NCBI GenBank assembly: GCA_002796995.1
Contig: PEKW01000007.1
Span: 310,001-374,000, forward strand
DNA: 64,000 nucleotides
DNA from: Rhizobium sp.
GTDB taxonomy: Bacteria; Pseudomonadota; Alphaproteobacteria; Rhizobiales; Rhizobiaceae
Direction: 5' to 3'
Shown: positions 57,893-64,000 of the stretch, piece by piece
Numbering within the stretch: position 1 is the stretch's first letter
Layout of the letters: each line of letters opens with the position of its first letter
The notes under the pieces: model-generated
What the model saw: only the letters and a program-made list of their open reading frames with translations
The model's database searches: none
Told to the model about the DNA's origin: nothing
Position numbers and translations under genes: made by a program

Positions 57893-58939
57893 TTACTGGA
57901 CGATGCCGAGCTTCTTGCAACCCTCGGCATATTCACCGGTGCAGACTTCTTCGGGCTTCTGGATGCTCTTGTCGAAGATTTCCGCCTTGATGTTCTCGGC
58001 GGTCACGACGGCCGGCACGAAGAGTTCCGACGGCGTGTTGTACAGCGTCGTCTTGGCTTCGACGGTCTCGCCCTTCAGCAACTTGACCGCCACGTTTGCA
58101 GCGGCAGCGGCGACGATTTCCGAAGGCTTGGAAATCGTGTTGTACTGGTCGCCCGAGATGATCAGCTGCAGGGCCGCGATCGTCGCGTCATTGCCGGTGA
58201 CCGGCGGGACAGGGTTGACGCCGGCAGCCTTGAAAGCGGCGATCGCGCCACCACCGGTACCGTCGTTTGCCGCGACCACACCCTTGATATCGGCGCCGAA
58301 GCGGGTGATCTGGCCCGCGGCCCATTCCTGCGCCTTCGGCGGTGCCCATTCCGGCGTGTCGAATTCGGCGAGAGTCTTGTAGCCGGAGTCCTTGAGGCCG
58401 CGATGGATACCGTCACGGATGAGGCCGGCAGCCGCATCGGTCGGCGAACCGTTGATCTGCAGGACGCCTGCACCTTCCGGAACGCCGCTCGCCTTCATGT
58501 GATCGACGAGCGACTTGGCGATGGCATGGCCGATACCCTCGTTGTCGAAGGAAACATAGTAGTCGGCAGCCTTGTCCGGGATCGGGCGGTCATAGGCAAT
58601 CACCTTGACGTCCTGCGACTGAGCGATTTCGACCAGGGCCGCGGCCGCGGCAGAATCCACCGGATCAAGCACGATGACCTTGGCGCCCTGTGCGATCACC
58701 GAGTTGAACTGCTGCTGCTGAAGTGCGACATCGGCATTGGCGTTCTGGTAGATCACCGTGCAGGTTGCGCAGAGCTTCTCCATCTCGGCCTTGAAACCCG
58801 GATAGTCATGCTCTTCATAACGGGTGGACGCCTGGTCCGGCATCAAGAAGGCAACGGTTGCCCCTTCCTGCGCCAGAGCAGAACCGGAAACCATTGCGGC
58901 GAGACCGACGGTTGCCAGCAGCATGGAACGAATTTTCAT
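57893..58939 (-). CDS. Sugar/polyol ABC transporter substrate-binding protein
   Basis: A 348-residue XylF/RbsB-type periplasmic protein. The signal peptide ends at SGSALAQ. The core contains VAFLMPDQASTRYEEHDYPGFKAEMEKL and DPVDSAAAAALVEIAQSQDVKVIAYDRPI. Cys residues in KLCATC and near the C-terminus (EEVC...EGC) could form disulfides in the periplasm. First gene of the polyol operon, divergent from the LacI regulator. Confidence 0.92.
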   Translation of the reverse strand: MKIRSMLLATVGLAAMVSGSALAQEGATVAFLMPDQASTRYEEHDYPGFKAEMEKLCATCTVIYQNANADVALQQQQFNSVIAQGAKVIVLDPVDSAAAAALVEIAQSQDVKVIAYDRPIPDKAADYYVSFDNEGIGHAIAKSLVDHMKASGVPEGAGVLQINGSPTDAAAGLIRDGIHRGLKDSGYKTLAEFDTPEWAPPKAQEWAAGQITRFGADIKGVVAANDGTGGGAIAAFKAAGVNPVPPVTGNDATIAALQLIISGDQYNTISKPSEIVAAAAANVAVKLLKGETVEAKTTLYNTPSELFVPAVVTAENIKAEIFDKSIQKPEEVCTGEYAEGCKKLGIVQ

Positions 58940-59125
58940 GTCTTTTCCTCCTCCTTGAATGGAACAGCCCGCGCCGGGAGACCAGTCCGGACCGTCGCTC
59001 CCTCACCCGTACTGCGTCACCTGACATGATGACGTAGACCATCGTCCGTCGCCGAGCGTGTCGGCGCCGCAAGATATGGGTGCTGGCTGAACGCCTCCCG
59101 GTCGACCCTCCACAGCCAACCTGTA

Positions 59126-59187
59126 TCATCGATGGAGCACGCTTGCTCAATCGATGAAGCATCAATTGCCACTTCCATTGTTTGATG
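59126..59187. promoter_or_regulatory. LacI-type operators between the polyol operon and its regulator
   Basis: Arms TCATCGATGGAGCA (59126-59139) and TGCTCAATCGATGA (59144-59157) form a 32-bp palindrome with one mismatch and a 4-base centre. A second inverted pair, CATCAA (59160-59165) and TTGATG (59182-59187), lies closer to the regulator. Both are in the gap between the divergent binding-protein and LacI genes, the expected place for regulator binding. Confidence 0.7.
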
Positions 59188-59214
59188 TCAAGTTGCGATG
59201 AGCAGGAGGAATTC

Positions 59215-60237
59215 GTGAATCAGCAGCGCCCGCAGAAAAAGACGACGATCTACGATCTGGCGGCGCTTGCCGGCACATCCGCCAGTGCGGTCAGCGCCGT
59301 ACTGAACGGCAATTGGAAGAAGCGCCGGATCAGCAGCCAGCTCGCCGAAAAAATCACCCGGATCGCCGAGGAACAGGGCTATGCAGTGAACATGCAGGCG
59401 AGCCTGCTGCGACGCGAAAAATCCCGCATCATCGGCATGATCGTGCCGAAATACGATAACCGCTATTTCGGCTCGATCGTCGAAACCTTCGAAATCATGG
59501 CCCGTGAACGCGGCCTGTTCCCGATCATCACCTGCACGCTGCGTGATCCGGATCTCGAGGTGGAAGCGGCTCGCACCATGTTGTCTTATCAGGTCGAATG
59601 GCTCATCTCGACCGGCGCAACCGATCCGGATCGCATCACGGATATATGCCTTTCCGCCGGCGCCCGAAGCCTCAATCTGGACCTGCCCGGGACCAAGGCG
59701 ACGTCGATCATCTCCGACAACTTCGCCGGTGCGCGTGAACTGACCAGGCGCACGCTTGTCAATCTAAAGCGCAAGACGGGCGAGATGTCGCCGCTCCTGT
59801 TCATCGGCGGGCGTGGCACCGACCACAATACCGCCGAGCGCATCCGCGGCTTCCAAATGGCCCACCAGGATCTCGGCGTCCCGATCGAGGCGCATCATAT
59901 CCTCGCCTGCGGCTATGCGCCGGAAAAGGCTTCCCAGGCGCTGAGCGCGCTTACGGCATCCGAAGGCATCGTGCCGCGCGGCATGTTCGTCAACTCGACC
60001 ATTTCGCTGGAAGGCGTCATGCGATGGATCAAGTCGTCGCCCCAGTTCGACGGCACACCGCCTGTCATCGGCTGCTTTGACTGGGACCCGTTCGTCGCCC
60101 TGCTTGGCCAGGACATCGAGATGGCACGGCAGGACGTGAAGGGAATGCTCCAGTTCGTCTTCGAAATCGTCGACCATGGCGTCACGGCCGGCCCGCTCAT
60201 CGAGGTACCACCGATCTTCGACACGCAAAGACACTGA
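59215..60237 (+). CDS. LacI-family transcriptional regulator of the polyol operon
   Basis: A 340-residue LacI regulator. The HTH at about 10-32 (TIYDLAALAGTSASAVSAVLNG) is followed by the hinge region and a periplasmic-binding-like domain (IIGMIVPKYDNRYFGSIVETFE, PVIGCFDWDPFVALLG). The GTG at 59215 follows AGCAGGAGG; an upstream TTG frame start has no RBS. It is divergent from the ABC-SDR-kinase operon and most likely represses it. Confidence 0.9.
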   Translation: MNQQRPQKKTTIYDLAALAGTSASAVSAVLNGNWKKRRISSQLAEKITRIAEEQGYAVNMQASLLRREKSRIIGMIVPKYDNRYFGSIVETFEIMARERGLFPIITCTLRDPDLEVEAARTMLSYQVEWLISTGATDPDRITDICLSAGARSLNLDLPGTKATSIISDNFAGARELTRRTLVNLKRKTGEMSPLLFIGGRGTDHNTAERIRGFQMAHQDLGVPIEAHHILACGYAPEKASQALSALTASEGIVPRGMFVNSTISLEGVMRWIKSSPQFDGTPPVIGCFDWDPFVALLGQDIEMARQDVKGMLQFVFEIVDHGVTAGPLIEVPPIFDTQRH

Positions 60238-60436
60238 GGGAAAGGCGCCGCAGCCCCAGCCGCGCAGTTTGGCTGCGATGTAAGCCCACGGCCAATCGCC
60301 TGCCGCGGACGACGCCCCTCAGAGCTGTCTCGGAAGCTATGGGACCTATTCAACAGCCTACTCTCCGTAGCCATCGCTTCCAACAAAATGGTATAGTCAA
60401 TTCCACTTGGGCACCCGCCATAGGGGAGTTGCGCAA

Positions 60437-61813
60437 ATGGCAGCATCGTCTTCCGGTGCCACTTTGGACACCGCGCGTTTGTTAGAGTACGGGGATCGAC
60501 TTCTTTCGCGTGGTGCATGGGGAAGGGATCGATTGCTCTCCTATCAAGGCGAGCAACTGTCTGCCGTGCTGCGGCATGCGGTCAACGCATCGCCCTACTA
60601 TCGCGAAACCATCGGCGATCTATTCGCACGCAACGCGTCATTCGAAGAATACCCGATACTCACGAAAGAGGCCCTCATGGCCAATTTCGACCGGATCGTC
60701 ACGGACCCGCGTCTGAGCCGGACGCTGATCGAGCATCATCTCGACAGCGACGACCCCGGCGCACTCCTCCTTGGTGAATACCGGGTCGCGGCCACAGGTG
60801 GGACGACGGGCGTGAAGGGCGTTGCGGTGTTCGATGACGCCGCATGGTTGGCGGCGATTGGCAACACGGTGCGGTTTCAGAAGATCGTCGGCATAGACGA
60901 GAACACGCGGAGCATGAGCGTCTTTGCATCGTCGCCGGTGCATATCTCCTATCGGATAGGTGCCGAGATGAGGGCGATACGCGCACCCGCTCCACGGCTG
61001 AACGTATTGATGCCGATCGAGGAAATCGTGGACGGCCTGAATACATACCAGCCCGAGGTCGTATCGACCTATCCGTCCTTCGTGCGGGTTCTCGCCAACG
61101 AACAGTTGGCCGGACGCCTTCACATAAGGCCGAGACTGATACGCACGAGCGCGGAAACCCTTACCGAGGACGTACGGGAAATCGCGGCGACGGCCTGGAC
61201 CGCGAAGGTCGTCAATTCCTACACCTGCACGGAAGCCGGGGCCATGGGCCACGAATGCGAATGCGCCGACGGCATTCATCTCGCAGAGGACGCCTTCGTT
61301 TTCGAGGTTGTCGACGAGAATAACCGGGTGGTGCCGAACGGAACCCCGGGCTCGAAATTGCTCGTCACGACGTTGACCAATTTTGTCCTGCCCCTGGTGC
61401 GCTACGAAATCTCCGACATCGTCACGCTTGCGACCGAATCCTGCCCCTGCGGCTTGCCGTTTTGGCGCATTGCGAAGATCGACGGGCGAAGGGAGGAGAT
61501 GCTGAGTTTCCCGAAACGCGGAGGTGGCACTGTGCGAGTTCACGGCCATCGACTGCGGTCGCCGCTGACGCGCATCGAGGGAATTCGGCAGTATCAGTTC
61601 GCCCAGTTGGTGGATGGACTGGAGATCACCATCTGTCTGTCCGACGGTTTCGATGCCGATCGAGTTAAGGACGAACTTGAACGCTCCGTACGGGCAACAC
61701 TGTCCAAGGTTGACGGCGAGCCTGCGCAAATCCTGATCCAGGTGGTCGATGCCATCACGAGGTCCGGCGCAGGCGCCAAAGAACGTCTGGTCGTCTCGCG
61801 CAACCAGACTTGA
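60437..61813 (+). CDS. PaaK-like adenylate-forming enzyme (phenylacetate-CoA ligase family)
   Basis: A 458-residue AMP-forming ligase. It has the AMP-binding motif AATGGTTGVKGVAV, NSYTCTEAGAMGHECE (A5-type motif), YEISDIVTL and a Cys pair in CPCGLPFW. The PaaK family makes acyl-CoA or acyl-adenylates from aromatic or other acids. The ATG at 60437 follows GGGGAG. No paa genes or carrier protein are nearby, so the substrate is unknown and it may serve a small specialised pathway with the following exporter. Confidence 0.85.
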   Translation: MAASSSGATLDTARLLEYGDRLLSRGAWGRDRLLSYQGEQLSAVLRHAVNASPYYRETIGDLFARNASFEEYPILTKEALMANFDRIVTDPRLSRTLIEHHLDSDDPGALLLGEYRVAATGGTTGVKGVAVFDDAAWLAAIGNTVRFQKIVGIDENTRSMSVFASSPVHISYRIGAEMRAIRAPAPRLNVLMPIEEIVDGLNTYQPEVVSTYPSFVRVLANEQLAGRLHIRPRLIRTSAETLTEDVREIAATAWTAKVVNSYTCTEAGAMGHECECADGIHLAEDAFVFEVVDENNRVVPNGTPGSKLLVTTLTNFVLPLVRYEISDIVTLATESCPCGLPFWRIAKIDGRREEMLSFPKRGGGTVRVHGHRLRSPLTRIEGIRQYQFAQLVDGLEITICLSDGFDADRVKDELERSVRATLSKVDGEPAQILIQVVDAITRSGAGAKERLVVSRNQT

Positions 61814-61964
61814 GGTCGGAACAGGACGCGTCATCGTAGGGCAAGGTCACGCTTCGCGAACTTTCCTTGAGCAGGGGCGTTGCACGCTCGGGCGATCAAG
61901 CAAAGCTCTGGTTTGCACCCATGGAGATCGCGCAAATCAGCCGAAAGAGGTGGGGTCTGTTGGC

Positions 61965-62609
61965 ATGACACCGCAAATCATGATCATTTTGACGACGCTC
62001 GGCCTCTATGCCATGGCCGTGGTCAGTCCTGGCCCGAACTTCGCGCTGATTTCGAGGCTCGCCCTGGCGGGTTTCCGAAAGGCGGCCATGGGCGCGACGA
62101 TCGGGCTCGCGCTCTCCGCGACCTTCTACGCCATCCTGACGATTGCAGGACTATCCGTCCTTCTGACGCGAGTCGGCTGGCTCGCAAGTCTGGTTCAGGT
62201 CGCCGGCGGATGTTATCTCGTCTATTTGGGTGTGAAGACCTGGTTGGAGGCCAAGCCCAAGCCGTTGGGGGAACGAAGCGTTCCGCCACAAAAGTCAGCC
62301 CAGGACGGCTTCCGAATGGGAATTATCGTCCATCTTTCCAATCCCAAGGTCATCACTTTCTTCCTGAGTCTCTACGCCGTCACAATGCCCGTAGAGGCAC
62401 CACTCTCGACCAAACTTGTCGTGCTATTGGGTGGCTTCCTGCTTGAGATCGTGTGGTATGGGCTCGTTATCCTCCTGTTCTGCACCCCACCGGCGCGTGC
62501 TGCATATGATCGCGCCGGCCATTGGATTGAAAGAGCGATCGGCACCGCGCTGACTGTCTTCGGCCTGAAGCTTATTTCGGAAAAGCTCTGGTCTCGCGGA
62601 ATGCTCTAG
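61965..62609 (+). CDS. LysE/RhtB-family amino-acid exporter
   Basis: A 214-residue membrane protein with about six segments. The family signature is seen in YAMAVVSPGPNFALISRLALAGFRKAAMGATIGLA, and HLSNPKVITFFLSLY. Members export amino acids or homoserine lactones. The ATG at 61965 has a weak RBS. Located 151 bases after the PaaK-like gene, probably in its own transcript. Confidence 0.9.
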   Translation: MTPQIMIILTTLGLYAMAVVSPGPNFALISRLALAGFRKAAMGATIGLALSATFYAILTIAGLSVLLTRVGWLASLVQVAGGCYLVYLGVKTWLEAKPKPLGERSVPPQKSAQDGFRMGIIVHLSNPKVITFFLSLYAVTMPVEAPLSTKLVVLLGGFLLEIVWYGLVILLFCTPPARAAYDRAGHWIERAIGTALTVFGLKLISEKLWSRGML

Positions 62610-62775
62610 CTCGAGTGGTACGCCAACTGCCCGCCGAGTGGGCCAAATCCTTGAGCGGTGGTCCGAGTCGCGGCCGGAATGGGATCGGCTGATCGACAAT
62701 TTCACTCCGGAGGAAGCGGCTCGATCGATGCGCGAGGAGGTCGCTGTATTGCGAAACAACGACCTCCCCACGTCG

Positions 62776-63531
62776 TCAGATCACCTGCCCGCCGGAAACT
62801 TCGATGCGCTGTGCCGTGATCCAGCGGTTGTCAGGGCCGAGCAGGCTGGCGACCATCGGCCCGATGTCATCGGGAACGCCGACCCGGCCAAGCGCCGTCA
62901 TGCCGGCGAATTGTTTGTTGAGGTCCGGCATGTCGCGCACCGCGCCGCCGAGGAAGTCGGTCTCGATGGCACCCGGCGCGACCGTATTGGCGGTGATGCC
63001 GCGTTCCGCCAGCTCCTTGGCCATGTAGAGGGTGAGGATCTCGACCGCGCCCTTGGCGGCGGAATAAGCCGAGAAACCGGGAGCCGACACGCGCGTGAGG
63101 CCCGATGAGAAATTGACAATGCGCCCGCCATCGCTGAGCAGCGGCAGAAGCGCCTGCGTCAGGAAGAAGACACCCTTCACATGGGTGTTGAACAGGGCAT
63201 CGAACTGCGCTTCGGTCGTTTCGGCGAAGCTGGCCATCTCGCCCTGGCCGGCATTGTTCACCAGATGGTCGAACCTATCGCGGCTCCAGTTTGCCGAAAG
63301 GGCCTGCCTGACAGCGTCGGCAAAGACCTTGAACGAAGACACATCCGTCACGTCGAGCTGCAGGGCCGTCGCCTTGCGACCAAGGGCCCGGATCTCGGCC
63401 ACGACGGCCTTGGCGTCTTTTGCGCCATTGCGGTAGGTCAGGATCACATCGCCGCCGTGACGGGCGATGCTGATTGCGGTGTTGCGGCCAAGCCCTCGGC
63501 TGCCGCCAGTGACGATGGAAACGGTGCTCAT
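62776..63531 (-). CDS. SDR-family oxidoreductase
   Basis: A 251-residue classical SDR: SIVTGGSRGLGRNTAISIARHGG (NADP-type Rossmann site), HLVNNAGQGE, NFSSGLTRVSAPGFSAYSAAKGA with catalytic Ser, Tyr and Lys, and APGAIETDFLGGAV. The substrate is unknown. It has a good RBS (AGGAG) on the minus strand and is divergent from an AraC regulator beyond 63853; such SDR/AraC pairs are common in Proteobacteria and often concern aldehyde or quinone stress. Confidence 0.9.
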   Translation of the reverse strand: MSTVSIVTGGSRGLGRNTAISIARHGGDVILTYRNGAKDAKAVVAEIRALGRKATALQLDVTDVSSFKVFADAVRQALSANWSRDRFDHLVNNAGQGEMASFAETTEAQFDALFNTHVKGVFFLTQALLPLLSDGGRIVNFSSGLTRVSAPGFSAYSAAKGAVEILTLYMAKELAERGITANTVAPGAIETDFLGGAVRDMPDLNKQFAGMTALGRVGVPDDIGPMVASLLGPDNRWITAQRIEVSGGQVI

Positions 63532-63852
63532 GTCTGATCTCCTGTGATTAGGGGGATGGTTGGTGAGGGAAGTTATGCCAGCCGTCGCCGACCTTGCGTT
63601 GCCGGATCCTCGGCAAAGCTTGCCTAAAAATCCAAAACACTTCGAGATCGCGCCTCGAGCACCTGATCGGTCATCCGTGATGCAGAGCCCAGATAATTGG
63701 CGGCTCCAACTGACTTGACGACTTATCCCACATCATGCCGACCTCATATTGCCGGAAACTCCTGCAGTCTTGCCTAATCATCCAACCCCGCTTGCATGGG
63801 AGGCCGTTTCGCGATTTACTGCGCTCATTCACCCGGCATCGGACAAAGCACT
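63532..63852. promoter_or_regulatory. Divergent promoter region with two 49-bp direct repeats
   Basis: This 321-base gap between the SDR and AraC genes holds two imperfect direct repeats at 63587-63635 and 63737-63785, starts 150 bases apart. Shared blocks are GCCGACCT, TTGCCGGA, CTTGCCTAA and ATCCAA at identical spacing. They are likely binding sites for the adjacent AraC regulator, one near each divergent start. Confidence 0.75.
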
Positions 63853-64000
63853 ATGAGCAGCACCCTCCTTGAATGCGTCCGCCGCTATGCTGATGCCAAT
63901 GCCGACAAGTCCGGAGTGGCCCGCACGCCGATTCCGGGCCTGTTTGCAATGCGCGCGACGGCCCCGAGCGAAATGCAATATGCGATTTCGAAACCACTGG
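63853..64000 (+). CDS. AraC-family regulator, N-terminal fragment (runs off window)
   Basis: The ATG at 63853 opens a frame continuing past base 64000. The visible 49 residues (MSSTLLECVRRYADANADKSG..., TPIPGLFAMRATAPSEMQ) match the N-terminal domain of one AraC-type subfamily in which TxIPGL and a following VYEPSLC-type segment are conserved. It is divergent from the SDR at 62776 and is presumably its regulator. Confidence 0.75.
   Translation, partial: MSSTLLECVRRYADANADKSGVARTPIPGLFAMRATAPSEMQYAISKPL

Noticed and set aside
62638..62775. Short plus-strand peptide-like frame (ILERWSESRPEWDRLIDNF) between LysE and the SDR gene
   Set aside because: The beginning looks protein-like, but the frame has no RBS and continues antisense through the SDR gene; at most a gene remnant that I cannot identify.

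Overview
The window is GC-rich, gene-dense DNA from an alphaproteobacterium, most likely of the Rhizobiaceae/Rhizobiales (inferred from gene content and from the R. leguminosarum-like hup-hyp gene order; no rRNA or other phylogenetic marker is present). There are no tRNA or rRNA genes, no CRISPR array and no complete insertion sequence. The content is accessory: one large hydrogenase island followed by a series of self-contained catabolic cassettes, each with its own regulator and transporter.

Bases 1-20433 form a complete uptake [NiFe]-hydrogenase island on the + strand: the 3' part of hupV (H2 sensor), hupSLCDEF, hupGHIJK, hypABFCDE, hypX, hoxA and hupT. The small subunit carries the six-cysteine proximal-cluster pattern of O2-tolerant group 1d enzymes, and HypX (aerobic CO-ligand supply) fits an aerobic lifestyle. 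Two sequences with exact GG-N10-GC spacing, just upstream of hupS and hupG, are strong candidates for sigma-54 promoters driven by HoxA under HupUV/HupT control.

Bases 20600-26463 hold three small conserved proteins and a trio of a GT4 glycosyltransferase with a long C-terminal domain, a GH130 family protein and an AGE-family epimerase. Bases 26460-37685 are a carboxylate uptake and catabolism island: an IclR regulator, two class III CoA-transferases, a tripartite tricarboxylate transporter (tctC, tctB, tctA), a thiolase-like/DUF35 pair, an FAH-family enzyme, a NodB-type deacetylase and a tartrate/malate-type dehydrogenase. An IclR-like palindrome lies in the divergent promoter region and a terminator follows tctC. 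A TSUP permease follows on the opposite strand.

Bases 38942-51364 are the most intriguing part. They hold a SorC-type regulator, a fused class II aldolase/short-chain dehydrogenase, a sugar ABC importer and a divergent operon mtnK-mtnA-split transketolase-RuBisCO-like protein. A shared operator-like sequence lies upstream of both the regulator and the importer/mtnK divergence. I read this as a regulated pathway importing a (deoxy/methylthio)pentose-like compound, phosphorylating it, isomerising it, and then using an aldolase and/or a RuBisCO-like protein plus transketolase. This exact combination is not one I recognise as described.

Bases 51518-53260 hold a small unknown protein, an AraC-GyrI-type regulator and a decayed VapC toxin fragment. 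Bases 53303-60237 are a polyol cassette resembling ribitol catabolism: an FGGY kinase, an SDR, an ABC importer and a divergent LacI regulator with a long palindromic operator. Bases 60437-64000 hold a PaaK-like adenylate-forming enzyme, a LysE-type exporter, an SDR and the start of a divergent AraC regulator, with two 49-bp direct repeats between the last two.
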